Source of the DNA: Oceanomicrobium pacificus
GTDB lineage: Bacteria; Pseudomonadota; Alphaproteobacteria; Rhodobacterales; Rhodobacteraceae
DNA: 64,000 nt
Assembly: GCF_009833495.1 (NCBI RefSeq)
Contig: NZ_WUWG01000006.1
Location: 1 to 64,000, forward strand
Direction: 5' to 3'
The notes beneath the pieces are model-generated. The model was not told the origin of the DNA. It was given only the letters and a program-made list of their open reading frames with translations, and did not search any database. Positions 49,207-57,942 of this stretch are shown one piece after another (position 1 is the stretch's first letter; each line of letters begins with the position of its first letter). The translations under genes and the position numbers were made by a program.

Positions 49207-50106
49207 TCAGTTGCGGATCAGCGACCCGGCCCCGTGTGCCGTGAAGAGTTCCAGCAGGCAGGCATGGGGCGCCCGCCCGTCGAGGATGACGACCGCGCGC
49301 ACGCCGCCGTCGAGCGCCGCAAGTGCTGTTTCCGTCTTCGGGATCATCCCGCCTGCGATCACGCCTTCGGCCGTCAGACGGCGGACATCCTCGGCGCTGA
49401 GCGAAGTGATCACGTCACCCGATGCGTCCTTCACACCCGCCACGTCAGTCAAAAGCAGAAGCCGGTCGGCCTTCATCGCGGCGGCAATGGCACCGGCGGC
49501 CGTGTCGCCGTTGATGTTGTAGGTCTCGCCGTTGCGGCCCGCGCCGATGGGCGCGATCACCGGGATGAAATCGCTGTCGAGGAAGGTCCGGACCACGTCG
49601 GGATTGACCTCCGCCGGGTCGCCGACAAATCCGAGATCGGCTTCCGTTACGGTGCCATCCGGTCCGGTCAGCTGCGCCAGCGCCTTGTCGCAGACCATCA
49701 GGTTCGCATCCTTGCCGGACAGGCCCACGGCCTTGCCGCCCTGCGCGTTGATCGCCTGCACGATGCGTTTGTTGACGCGACCCGTCAGCACCATCTCGAC
49801 CACTTCGACCGTCGCTTCGTCGGTCACGCGCTTGCCGGCGACAAAATCGGACTGGATGTCGAGCCGCTTCAGCAGGTCGTTGATCATCGGACCGCCGCCA
49901 TGGACGATCACCGGATGGACGTTGCACTGTTTCATCAGCACGATGTCGCGGGCGAATTTCTCCATCGCCTCATCGTCGCCCATCGCATGGCCGCCGAACT
50001 TGATGACCACGGTCGCGCCGTCATAGCGCTGCAGATAGGGCAGGGCCTCGCTCAACGTCCGTGCGGTCGCGATCCAGTCCCTGTTCATGGCGGCGGATTT
50101 CTCCAT
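49207..50106 (-). CDS. argB: Acetylglutamate kinase
   Basis: ArgB phosphorylates N-acetylglutamate in arginine synthesis. The 299-residue amino-acid-kinase-fold protein shows [27 protein letters not shown] and the nucleotide part [18 protein letters not shown]. The start at 50106 has GGAGGA at proper distance. Length and N-terminal helix ([20 protein letters not shown]) suggest the arginine-inhibited class. Confidence 0.96.
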   Translation of the reverse strand: MEKSAAMNRDWIATARTLSEALPYLQRYDGATVVIKFGGHAMGDDEAMEKFARDIVLMKQCNVHPVIVHGGGPMINDLLKRLDIQSDFVAGKRVTDEATVEVVEMVLTGRVNKRIVQAINAQGGKAVGLSGKDANLMVCDKALAQLTGPDGTVTEADLGFVGDPAEVNPDVVRTFLDSDFIPVIAPIGAGRNGETYNINGDTAAGAIAAAMKADRLLLLTDVAGVKDASGDVITSLSAEDVRRLTAEGVIAGGMIPKTETALAALDGGVRAVVILDGRAPHACLLELFTAHGAGSLIRN

Positions 50107-50189
50107 ATTGTCCTCCGGTCTTTGGGTAAGGCTTCTATCGTGCTATCGGGAAGTTCACCACTGTTTTCAAATCGCTGCGGAGGGCTGCT

Positions 50190-50732
50190 ATGAAAACCGC
50201 CGGATCAATGCTCCTGTCGGGAACAATTGTCGCGCTGATGGCCTGCACGCCGGGACCCAATCCCGGGCAGGTGGCCCCGCAGGACCGGGCGGGCAACTGC
50301 GTGCCGCTCTTCCGGGAATATGACAGTCTCAAAACTTTCGACCGCGGGGCGGGCTTCGGCGTCGGCGGGCCGGCCTCCTTCTCCACCCGGCTCAACATCA
50401 TCGAGACGGAGATCGTCGCCAAGCTCTGCATCACGCAGGACAGTCAGGTGAAATCCGTCGCCGGCCGCTCGGATCTCGCCTATGCGGAAAGCGGCAACCC
50501 GGTCTCGCCGGTGCGGCTCCATATCGGCACGGTGAACAACTGGGACACGGCCAATCGCGTGAAGGCGGAGTTCGAAAGCCTCGGCTATCAGGTGAGCATC
50601 CAGCCGTCGGGCCGGGTCGGCAAGCGGATCTATCTTGGCCCGTTCCGGACCGAAGGCGGGTTGCAGCGCGGCGCGGCGGCCGCGCGCGAAGCCGGGTTCT
50701 TCTACATCTATCCGACCAACCGCCGGATCTGA
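50190..50732 (+). CDS. SPOR-domain lipoprotein
   Basis: The 180-residue protein has a lipoprotein signal with lipobox LMAC (Cys19) and a C-terminal SPOR-like domain (about 107-176: VRLHIGTVNNWDTANRVKAE, later RIYLGPFRTEGGLQRG), which binds denuded peptidoglycan at the septum. The middle region is unassigned. It is the only + strand gene in this stretch, between the divergent argB and the convergent engB. GGAGGG precedes the ATG. Confidence 0.8.
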   Translation: MKTAGSMLLSGTIVALMACTPGPNPGQVAPQDRAGNCVPLFREYDSLKTFDRGAGFGVGGPASFSTRLNIIETEIVAKLCITQDSQVKSVAGRSDLAYAESGNPVSPVRLHIGTVNNWDTANRVKAEFESLGYQVSIQPSGRVGKRIYLGPFRTEGGLQRGAAAAREAGFFYIYPTNRRI

Positions 50733-50739
50733 CGCCGGA

Positions 50740-51387
50740 TCAGGCGAATTGAGCGATTTCGGCCCGTAGCAGGTCGAGCCCGTCTCCCTTGGCCGAACTG
50801 GTCAGGATGATTTCGGGGAAGGCGGCCGGATGCTTGACGAGCTGGCCCTGCATCTTGTCGATCACCGCGTCCAGCGCACCGGCCTTCGGCTTGTCGGTCT
50901 TGGTCAGCACGACCTGAAAGGTCACGGCGGCACTGTCGAGCAGCGCCATGATCTCCTCGTCCACAGCCTTGATGCCATGACGGCTGTCCACGAGCAGGAA
51001 GACCCGGCGCAGCGTTGCACGGCCCGACAGGTAGGCCTTCAGCAGGCGCTGCCACTTTTCCACCACCGGCACAGGTGCCTCTGCATAGCCGTAGCCCGGC
51101 AGGTCGACGAGGTAGAACCCGTCGAGCGTGAAGAAGTTGATCTCCTGCGTGCGGCCCGGCGTGTTCGAAGTGCGCGCGAGCGCCTTGCGGCCGGTCAGCG
51201 CGTTGATGAGGGAGCTTTTGCCGACGTTGGAACGGCCGGCAAAACAGACCTCCACCCGGTCGGCGGGCGGCATCCCGTCCATGGCCACGACACCTTTGAG
51301 GAAGTCGCTTTCGCCCGCGAAAAGCTTGCGCCCGCGCTCGATGGCTTCGGGCGCGGGCGGCTTGGCGATGGTGAAACGTTGCTCCAT
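50740..51387 (-). CDS. engB: Ribosome biogenesis GTPase EngB (YsxC/YihA)
   Basis: The 215-residue TRAFAC GTPase is needed for 50S assembly. G1 AGRSNVGKSS, G3 DLPGYGYAEAP, G4 TKTDK and G5 SSAKG are present. It starts four bases after the yidC stop with no strong own ribosome site, so it is probably translated by coupling. Confidence 0.95.
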   Translation of the reverse strand: MEQRFTIAKPPAPEAIERGRKLFAGESDFLKGVVAMDGMPPADRVEVCFAGRSNVGKSSLINALTGRKALARTSNTPGRTQEINFFTLDGFYLVDLPGYGYAEAPVPVVEKWQRLLKAYLSGRATLRRVFLLVDSRHGIKAVDEEIMALLDSAAVTFQVVLTKTDKPKAGALDAVIDKMQGQLVKHPAAFPEIILTSSAKGDGLDLLRAEIAQFA

Positions 51388-51391
51388 CCGG

Positions 51392-53218
51392 TCAGCTGGC
51401 TTTCTTCTTTTTCATCCAGCCGAACATGTTGCCCATGATGTCGGGCTTGACGCCCTGACTGCGCATGATGGCGAATTGCTGGATGAAGGTGATTGTGTTG
51501 TTCACAACCCAGTAGAGGACGAGACCGGCCGCAAACTGGCCGAGCATGAACATGAAGATCCACGGCATCCAGGCAAAGACCATGGCTTGGGTCTTGTCGG
51601 TCGGGGCGGGGTTCAGCTTCTGCTGCATCCACATGGTGATGCCCATCAGGATCGGCAGGACGCCGATGGAGAAGATTGCAAAAAGGCTGCCCGGCCCCGG
51701 CGCGTCCCAGGGCAGGAGCCCGAACAGGTTCAGGATCGAGGTCGGGTCCGGCGCTGAAAGGTCCTTGATCCAGCCGATGAAGGGCGCGTGGCGCACTTCG
51801 ATCGTGACGAAGATCACTTTGTAGAGCGAGAAGAAGATCGGGATCTGCAGAAGGATCGGCAGACAGCCGGAGGCCGGGTTGACCTTTTCCTTCTTGTAGA
51901 GCGCCATCATCTCCTGCTGCATCTTCATGCGGTCGTCGCCGGCGCTTTCCTTGATCTTCTCCATCTCCGGCTGAAGTTTTTTCATCTTCGACATGGAGAC
52001 ATAGGATTTGTAGGCCAGCGGGAAGAGCACCAGCTTGATGACGAAGGTCAGGCCGATGATCGCCCAGCCCATGTTGCCGATGAGCGCGTTGAACCAGTGC
52101 AGGATCTGGAAGATCGGCTTGGTGAGGAAGAAGAACCAGCCCCAGTCGATACTGTCGATGAATTTCTCGATCCCGAGATTGTCCTGGTAGTTGCGGATCG
52201 TTTCCCATTCCTTGGCGCCGGCAAAGAGCATGGTCACCGTGTCATGGGTCGCGCCCGGGGCCACCTCGACGGGCGGCAGGCGCATGTCGGTCTGATAGGT
52301 CTGGTTGGCGGCCGTGTATTTCGCGACCGAGGAGAAAGGCTGCCCCGGTTCGGGGACGAGCGTCGTCATCCAGTATTTGTCGGTGAACCCGATCCAGCCG
52401 TTTTCCGTCACTTCGATCCGGTCGATGGCGGCGCGTTCGCTGGCGTCCATGTCCATGTCCGGCATCTTCTTGTATTTGATCTCGTCGATCGTGCCGTCGG
52501 AGGCGCGGACCACACCCTCATGCAGGATGTAGAAACCGATCACGTCCGGTTCGCCCTGGCGCGCGACGATGCCATAGGGCGCGAGGCGCACCGGCGCGTC
52601 AGTCGCGTTTTCCACCGACTGGGTGATGTGGAACATGTAGTTTTCGTCGATCTCGATCGTGCGGCGGAATGTCAGGCCGTTGCCATTGTCCCAGCGCAGC
52701 GTGATCGGCGTGGCTTCGGTCAACTGCTCGCCGCTTTCCACCGTCCATTCGGTGCTCGGTCCTGGCACATCCTCATAGCCCAGGCCACCGGCAGGGGCCC
52801 AGCCGTGGAGCGTGTAATAGGGGGTGGCGCTGCCGGCCGGCGACAGAAGCGTGACGAGGTCGCTGTCGGGGTCGATCGTCTCGCGGTAGTCGCTGAGGCG
52901 CAGATCGTCGATCCGCCCGCCCTTGAGCGAAATGGAGCCCTGCAGCCGCCCGGTCTCGATCGGCAGGCGCGCGGATTTGGACAGGGCCGCATCGCGGGTC
53001 TGCTCGGTGGTCGGCATTGGGGTCGGCGCGGTGGCGGTATCCGCGCCCGGCGCGGGCGGGGTGGTTGCCAGATTGCCGTCGACGGCTGCGGACTGTTCCT
53101 GCGTCACCGTGGCCGGCACGTCGGTCGGCTCGGGCGGCGGGAAGAGGATGAACCAGGCGAAGATCACCAGAAAGCTCAGCACTGTGGCCAAGATCAGGTT
53201 TTTGTTCTGGTCGTCCAT
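51392..53218 (-). CDS. yidC: Membrane protein insertase YidC
   Basis: YidC inserts proteins into the inner membrane alone or with SecYEG. The 608-residue protein has the N-terminal membrane segment (LILATVLSFLVIFAWFILF), a long periplasmic domain (about 60-370), and the conserved core with LAYKSYVSMSKMKKLQPEM and NPASGCLPILLQIPIFFSLY. GGAG lies upstream of the ATG. The context with rpmH, rnpA and yidD is standard. Confidence 0.97.
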   Translation of the reverse strand: MDDQNKNLILATVLSFLVIFAWFILFPPPEPTDVPATVTQEQSAAVDGNLATTPPAPGADTATAPTPMPTTEQTRDAALSKSARLPIETGRLQGSISLKGGRIDDLRLSDYRETIDPDSDLVTLLSPAGSATPYYTLHGWAPAGGLGYEDVPGPSTEWTVESGEQLTEATPITLRWDNGNGLTFRRTIEIDENYMFHITQSVENATDAPVRLAPYGIVARQGEPDVIGFYILHEGVVRASDGTIDEIKYKKMPDMDMDASERAAIDRIEVTENGWIGFTDKYWMTTLVPEPGQPFSSVAKYTAANQTYQTDMRLPPVEVAPGATHDTVTMLFAGAKEWETIRNYQDNLGIEKFIDSIDWGWFFFLTKPIFQILHWFNALIGNMGWAIIGLTFVIKLVLFPLAYKSYVSMSKMKKLQPEMEKIKESAGDDRMKMQQEMMALYKKEKVNPASGCLPILLQIPIFFSLYKVIFVTIEVRHAPFIGWIKDLSAPDPTSILNLFGLLPWDAPGPGSLFAIFSIGVLPILMGITMWMQQKLNPAPTDKTQAMVFAWMPWIFMFMLGQFAAGLVLYWVVNNTITFIQQFAIMRSQGVKPDIMGNMFGWMKKKKAS

Positions 53219-53295
53219 TGCACGCTCCGGTCGGTGGGAATCCTATCCGCAGCGTTCAACCGTTCTGAGCAGGAAAGGTCAAGGTCTTTCGCGTC

Positions 53296-54969
53296 TCAGG
53301 CCAAGTGGCGTTGGGGTTTGGCCGCGCCGAGCCGGGTGCAGACATTGCTCGACGGCCAGCTGTCGAGCCAGTCGAACGTGTCGGCCACGGGCATCGGGCG
53401 CCCGATGATATAGCCCTGACCATATTGGCAGCCCAGATCGGTCACTGCCCGCATTTCCCCCTCCGTCTCAAGCCCTTCGGCCAGCGTCTCGATATCAAGG
53501 GCGGCGGCCATCTGGACCATGGCCGTGACCATGCTCTGCTGCTCCAGATCGCTGTCGACGCCGGTGATGAAGCTCCGGTCGATCTTCAGCCGGTCAATGG
53601 CGAGCCGGCGCAGGTTGGAGATGGAGGTGTGGCCGGTGCCGAAATCGTCAAACTCGATGGTGAAGCCCGCGCGCGAGAGGGCTTCGATGTTGCGCAGCAC
53701 GCGCAGGTCGCCCTCCTCGCCCGTGTCGGGGATCAGCACGGTTTCGAGGATTTCTATGCGGATCCGTGACGGGTCCATCCCCGCCTTGTCGATGGTCCAG
53801 TTCATCCGGTCCACCAGACCGGTGTTGCACAGTTCCGCCGTGGAAAAGTTGAGCCCCACCCCGTCCACCACATGGCCCGCGCGTTCCCAGCGGTCCAGCG
53901 CGTCGAGCGACTTGCGCAGCATCATCTCCCCGATCTGCTCGGTCTGGCCGGTGCGTTCCGCCACGTCGAGGAAGTCGGCCGGCGACAGGAAGCCGCGTTC
54001 GGGGTGGAACCAGCGCACCAGAGCCTCGAACCCGATCACGGCGCCCGTGCGCAGGTCGATCTGGGGCTGGAAATAGGGTTCCAGCTCGTCGCGGCGCAGG
54101 CCCTCGTCCAGATCACGCGAAATCGCCTCGCGCCGCACGAGCGCGGTGCGCATCGCGGGTTCGTAGAAGACCAGATCGCCGCCGGAGGCCTCGGCCTCCC
54201 GCAGGGCAAGGGAGGAATTGGCCAGAAGCGCCTCCCCGTCGATATTGGCGCCGGTCGCGGCGGCGATGCCGATCTGGGCGCCGGGCACACGCATCGTATC
54301 CCGCACCCGCACGGGCCGCGCCAGCAGGTCGCTGATCCGCCCTGCCATGGAGGCCGCCCGCCCGGCATCCCGGTCCCACAGAAGGATGATGAAATCGTCC
54401 GTCCCGATCCGGCAGAGCATGTCGCCGCGGCGGATATTGTCGCCGATGATCCGCGCGCTTTCGGTCAGCAGTTCCTCCCCCGCGGCGCTGCCCATCGCGT
54501 CGGAGATCGCCTTGAAGGCGCGCACCTGGATGCGGATGACCGCGACATGGATGTCCGCCTGGGCCGTGGCGGAGAGCTGGGTCAGCCGGTCACGCAGCGC
54601 GATGATGTTGGGCAGTCCCGTGACGGGATCATGGCTGCGCTGATAGGCGGCATCGCTGCGGGCGCGCACGACCTCCCGCACGATGGCCGCGCGGCGGATG
54701 GCAAGCGGCCGGAACACGAACAGACCGATCGCCCCCAGCACAAGCCCGACGGAGACGCGCATCGGATGGGCCCAGAACAGGAGCCGTTCCGCCTGTCCCT
54801 GAAGCGGCGCAATGGCTGCCGGGTCGGCCCCGGCGGCACCGGCGAGCGCAGCCAGGTCGGAAATGTTCCGCTCCAGCAGGAGCGCGCCGAACAGGAGGCC
54901 GAAAAGCAGCCCGACCCCGCTGAGGAGCAGCGCATAATAGCGCCGCGTCAGTTTGCGCCCCGATCTCAA
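53296..54969 (-). CDS. Membrane GGDEF/EAL protein, probable c-di-GMP phosphodiesterase
   Basis: Two N-terminal membrane segments (about 13-32 and 71-90) flank a short periplasmic loop. The GGDEF domain (about 110-275) has GTDDF at 189-193 in place of GG(D/E)EF and is probably inactive as a cyclase. The EAL domain (about 285-535) keeps all metal and catalytic residues: Glu315 of EAL, Asn374, Glu409, Asp441-Asp442, Lys462, Glu498 and Gln518. Starts at TTG with AGGAGG five to six bases upstream. It sits between ttcA and yidC. Confidence 0.93.
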   Translation of the reverse strand: MRSGRKLTRRYYALLLSGVGLLFGLLFGALLLERNISDLAALAGAAGADPAAIAPLQGQAERLLFWAHPMRVSVGLVLGAIGLFVFRPLAIRRAAIVREVVRARSDAAYQRSHDPVTGLPNIIALRDRLTQLSATAQADIHVAVIRIQVRAFKAISDAMGSAAGEELLTESARIIGDNIRRGDMLCRIGTDDFIILLWDRDAGRAASMAGRISDLLARPVRVRDTMRVPGAQIGIAAATGANIDGEALLANSSLALREAEASGGDLVFYEPAMRTALVRREAISRDLDEGLRRDELEPYFQPQIDLRTGAVIGFEALVRWFHPERGFLSPADFLDVAERTGQTEQIGEMMLRKSLDALDRWERAGHVVDGVGLNFSTAELCNTGLVDRMNWTIDKAGMDPSRIRIEILETVLIPDTGEEGDLRVLRNIEALSRAGFTIEFDDFGTGHTSISNLRRLAIDRLKIDRSFITGVDSDLEQQSMVTAMVQMAAALDIETLAEGLETEGEMRAVTDLGCQYGQGYIIGRPMPVADTFDWLDSWPSSNVCTRLGAAKPQRHLA

Positions 54970-55043
54970 TCCGGCCTCCTGAACTCACCCGTTGTGAGCA
55001 GGGAGCCTAGGCGGCAATGACGCTCAAACCCTTAACCACGTCA

Positions 55044-55060
55044 CGCGGGACAATCCCGCG
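55044..55060. other. Hairpin after ttcA
   Basis: CGCGGGA and TCCCGCG flank CAA, 24 bases beyond the ttcA stop on its downstream side. It lacks a U-run, so it is only a weak terminator candidate. Confidence 0.4.
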
Positions 55061-55083
55061 CCACGACAATTTTGCAGACAATT

Positions 55084-55953
55084 TTAGTCTTTGCGGGACG
55101 CAGGCCGTGTGGCCGTCCCGTCGGGCAGCTTCGACCGGGTCAGGCCCGCGAAGTCGAACAGGCTCTTGTCCAGAAGGTGGCTCGGGTTGGCATTGGTCAA
55201 CGCCCGGAAGAGGATCTGCCGCCGGCCGGGATAGTTGGCCTCCCACTCGTCGAGCAGCCGCTTGACCTGCTGGCGCTGCAACCCGTCCTGCGAGCCGCAC
55301 AGGTCGCAGGGAATGATCGGATACTGGAGCGCGCGGGCGAATTTCTCGCAATCCGCTTCCGCGACGTAGGCAAGTGGCCGGTAGACATAGAGGTCGCCCT
55401 CGTCATTGACGAGTTTCGGCGGCATGGTCGCGAGCTTCCCGCCGTGGAAGAGCGACATGAAGAAGGTTTCCAGCATATCGTCCCGGTGATGGCCGAGCAC
55501 GACCGCGCTGCAGCCCTCCTCGCGCGCGATCCGGTAGAGATGCCCGCGCCGCAGACGCGAACAGAGCGCGCAATAGGTCTTGGTGCTGGGCACCTTGTCG
55601 GTGACGATCGAATAGGTGTCCTGATATTCGATCCGGTGCTCCACGCCCATGCGTTCCAGAAATTCCGGCAGAACGGTGGAGGGAAAGCCCGGCTGGCCCT
55701 GATCGAGGTTGCAGGCCAGCAGCTCGACCGGCAGCAGGCCGCGCCATTTCAACTCGGTCAGGGCGGCCAGCAGCGTATAGCTGTCCTTGCCGCCCGACAT
55801 GCAGACGAGCCAGCGGCTGCCGCGCTCGATCATGCCGAAATCCTCGATCGCCTCGCGGGTCTGGCGGATGATCCGCTTGCGCAGCTTGCGGAACTCGGTG
55901 CTGCGCGGGCTGCCCTGAAAGAGCAGGTGGATATCGTCGCTATCGTCCAGCAT
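55084..55953 (-). CDS. ttcA: tRNA-cytidine(32) 2-sulfurtransferase TtcA
   Basis: TtcA thiolates C32 of tRNAs using an iron-sulfur cluster. The 289 residues show the PP-loop SGGKDS at 53-58, [11 protein letters not shown] (Cys pair) and the later CDLCGSQ pair. The first codons overlap the end of yidD by 14 bases, implying coupled translation in the rpmH-rnpA-yidD-ttcA run. Confidence 0.95.
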   Translation of the reverse strand: MLDDSDDIHLLFQGSPRSTEFRKLRKRIIRQTREAIEDFGMIERGSRWLVCMSGGKDSYTLLAALTELKWRGLLPVELLACNLDQGQPGFPSTVLPEFLERMGVEHRIEYQDTYSIVTDKVPSTKTYCALCSRLRRGHLYRIAREEGCSAVVLGHHRDDMLETFFMSLFHGGKLATMPPKLVNDEGDLYVYRPLAYVAEADCEKFARALQYPIIPCDLCGSQDGLQRQQVKRLLDEWEANYPGRRQILFRALTNANPSHLLDKSLFDFAGLTRSKLPDGTATRPASRKD

Positions 55954-56230
55954 CCTGTCCTCGGCTGTCAGTGTCGGGGGTGGCCGCGCGGCCCGCCTTT
56001 CGGTCCGCGGGCGGCGGCACCGGGTCGTGGCCCGATCCGCCGAGCGGGTGGCAGCGCGCGATGCGCCGCACGGTCAGCCAACTGCCGCGCAGGGCGCCGT
56101 GGCTTTCCAGCGCTTCGAGCGCATAGGCTGAACATGTCGGTTGGTAGCGGCAGTACATGCCGACCCAGGGCGACAGAAGGAGCCTGTAGGCGCGCACAGG
56201 CAGGGCCACGATGGCAGCGAGCGGGCTCAT
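55940..56230 (-). CDS. yidD: Membrane protein insertion efficiency factor YidD
   Basis: The 96-residue protein has an N-terminal amphipathic/hydrophobic segment and the family core [20 protein letters not shown] followed by [14 protein letters not shown] and [13 protein letters not shown]. It assists YidC-dependent insertion. ATG at 56230 overlaps the rnpA stop (ATGA); the longer frame has no support. Confidence 0.95.
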   Translation of the reverse strand: MSPLAAIVALPVRAYRLLLSPWVGMYCRYQPTCSAYALEALESHGALRGSWLTVRRIARCHPLGGSGHDPVPPPADRKAGRAATPDTDSRGQDAGR

Positions 56231-56697
56231 GTGTCGCCGGCCCCGGCGCGCGGACCTTTGTGGCTCTGCGATGGTGCTTGCCCATGCACGATGTCGAGCG
56301 CGCGGCGCAGCTCGGCCCGCATCCGTGCAAAGTCGCGGCGGGCGGTCACATCGCGGCGGCCGATCAGCACATAGTCCCATCCGGCCTGTCCGTGCGGGAC
56401 GATCTCGGCGCGCGCCAGTTCGCGCAACCGGCGCTTGGCGCGATTGCGGGCAACGGCATTGCCGACCTTCTTGGAACAGGTGAAGCCGACGCGAACGGGC
56501 GGGGCATCGGGTGCCGCACCGCGCCGGTCGCGGGCCTGCAGGACAAATCCGGGCGTCGCCGCCCGCCGCCCGCCATTCGCGGCCAGAAAATCCCGGCGCT
56601 TCTTCAGGATGGCAAGCGCAGGAACGGTGACCGCCGGCGCCTGTGCCCCGGCGGGATCCTCAGATCCGGCGCGGTTCACGGGCTCCGGCGGTGCCAT
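56227..56697 (-). CDS. rnpA: Ribonuclease P protein component
   Basis: This protein binds the RNase P RNA for 5' tRNA processing. The family motif [20 protein letters not shown] is followed by RRLRELAR. The chosen start at 56697 has AGGAA five bases upstream and gives 156 residues, with an extra 25-30 residue Ala/Pro-rich N-terminus, longer than E. coli. A terminal extension ([11 protein letters not shown]) lies at the C-terminus. Confidence 0.93.
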   Translation of the reverse strand: MAPPEPVNRAGSEDPAGAQAPAVTVPALAILKKRRDFLAANGGRRAATPGFVLQARDRRGAAPDAPPVRVGFTCSKKVGNAVARNRAKRRLRELARAEIVPHGQAGWDYVLIGRRDVTARRDFARMRAELRRALDIVHGQAPSQSHKGPRAGAGDT

Positions 56698-56720
56698 GGT
56701 CGTTCCTGAGTGAACCGGCC

Positions 56721-56855
56721 TTACGCGGACAGTTTCTTGCGGCCCTGCGCGCGACGGCGGTTCAGGATCTTGCGGCCGTTTTTGGTCGCCATGCGCGAAC
56801 GGAAGCCGTGACGGCGTTTCCGAACGAGGTTGCTCGGCTGGTAGGTGCGTTTCAT
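56721..56855 (-). CDS. rpmH: 50S ribosomal protein L34
   Basis: The 44-residue basic protein reads [20 protein letters not shown] at the start. GGAG lies seven bases or so upstream. It is the first gene of the rpmH-rnpA-yidD-ttcA run; its classical placement near yidC in many bacteria agrees. Confidence 0.98.
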   Translation of the reverse strand: MKRTYQPSNLVRKRRHGFRSRMATKNGRKILNRRRAQGRKKLSA

Positions 56856-56949
56856 TTCTCGTCTCCTGGTCGTGCGCGGGGTGGTCCCCGCACTGGCCGA
56901 GACACGCGTCCACCGCGACGGAGTCGTCAGCCCTGAAATCAGAAACCGC

Positions 56950-56978
56950 TGTTTAGGAGCAGTTTGCGGGGAAGTCAA
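56950..56978 (-). promoter_or_regulatory. Sigma-70 promoter of rpmH-rnpA
   Basis: On the - strand TTGACT and TAAACA are 17 bases apart, about 95 bases before the rpmH start. The match is good and the location is as expected for this highly expressed unit. Confidence 0.65.
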
Positions 56979-57146
56979 TTCGCGATCCGCGCTTTTTTGC
57001 GGCTGCGAAACCCGGTGTCTGGCCCCTTTCTGAAACAATGGTCAATCGGGATCAAGGAGCCGTGAGCAGGCCTCGTCTTCATTGTAAGACGAACGACTTA
57101 CTGGTCTGACTGTGCACAGCACCCACGCGCGCCCCGAGGATTTTGG

Positions 57147-57941
57147 ATGACCACGCCTGACACACACCGCGCCGAGACATCGGCCGCAGCCCCCGATCGT
57201 GCCGTTTCAGGGCCGGAGGGCGCCGCAAGCCCGCGCGGCTGGGCGCGGATGGTGCCGATTCTCGTTATCCTCGCGGTGGCGGTCATCGGCTATCTGACAC
57301 TCGGGGACCGGCTCAGCTACCAGACATTGGCGGAGAATCACGAACGACTGACCGCATGGCGCGACGCGCATTTCCTGACCGTTCTGCTGGCCTATATGGG
57401 GCTCTATGTCGTGGTCGTGGGCTTTTCCCTGCCGGGTGGCGCGCCGCTGACGCTCGCGGGCGGGTTCCTGTTCGGCGTCTGGGTCGCCGCGCCCGCGACC
57501 GTGGTGGCCGCGACCCTCGGCGCCACGCTCATTTTCCTGGCCGCCAAGACCGGGCTCGGCGACATGCTGCGCGAGAAGCTGACGGGCGACGGGGCAGGGC
57601 TCTTCGCCCGGATCGAGCGCGGCGTGCATGAAAACGAGGTCAGCTACCTGCTGCTCATCCGGCTGGTGCCGGTCGTGCCGTTCTGGCTGGCCAACCTGGC
57701 GCCGGCCTTCCTCGGGGTGGGATTGCGCAATTTCGTGCTGACGACATTTTTCGGGATCATCCCCGGCACCTTTGTCTATGCCTGGGTCGGGTCGGGCCTC
57801 GGCGCGCTCCTCGACCGGGGTGAGGCACCCGATCTCGGGATCATATTCGAATGGCAGATTCTCGGCCCGATCCTCGGGCTTTGCGCACTCTCGGCGCTGC
57901 CGATTCTCATCAAGGCGCTGCGCCGCGGCAAGGAGGCCTGA
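57147..57941 (+). CDS. TVP38/TMEM64 (VTT) family membrane protein
   Basis: The 264-residue inner-membrane protein has about six hydrophobic segments and the VTT-domain core (VVGFSLPGGAPLTLAGGFLF, then FGIIPGTFVYAWVGSG). The DedA-related family includes lipid scramblases or transporters, but the substrate here is unknown. A 35-residue polar N-terminus precedes the first segment. Its stop is one base before the next gene's ATG. Confidence 0.87.
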   Translation: MTTPDTHRAETSAAAPDRAVSGPEGAASPRGWARMVPILVILAVAVIGYLTLGDRLSYQTLAENHERLTAWRDAHFLTVLLAYMGLYVVVVGFSLPGGAPLTLAGGFLFGVWVAAPATVVAATLGATLIFLAAKTGLGDMLREKLTGDGAGLFARIERGVHENEVSYLLLIRLVPVVPFWLANLAPAFLGVGLRNFVLTTFFGIIPGTFVYAWVGSGLGALLDRGEAPDLGIIFEWQILGPILGLCALSALPILIKALRRGKEA

Positions 57942-57942
57942 C

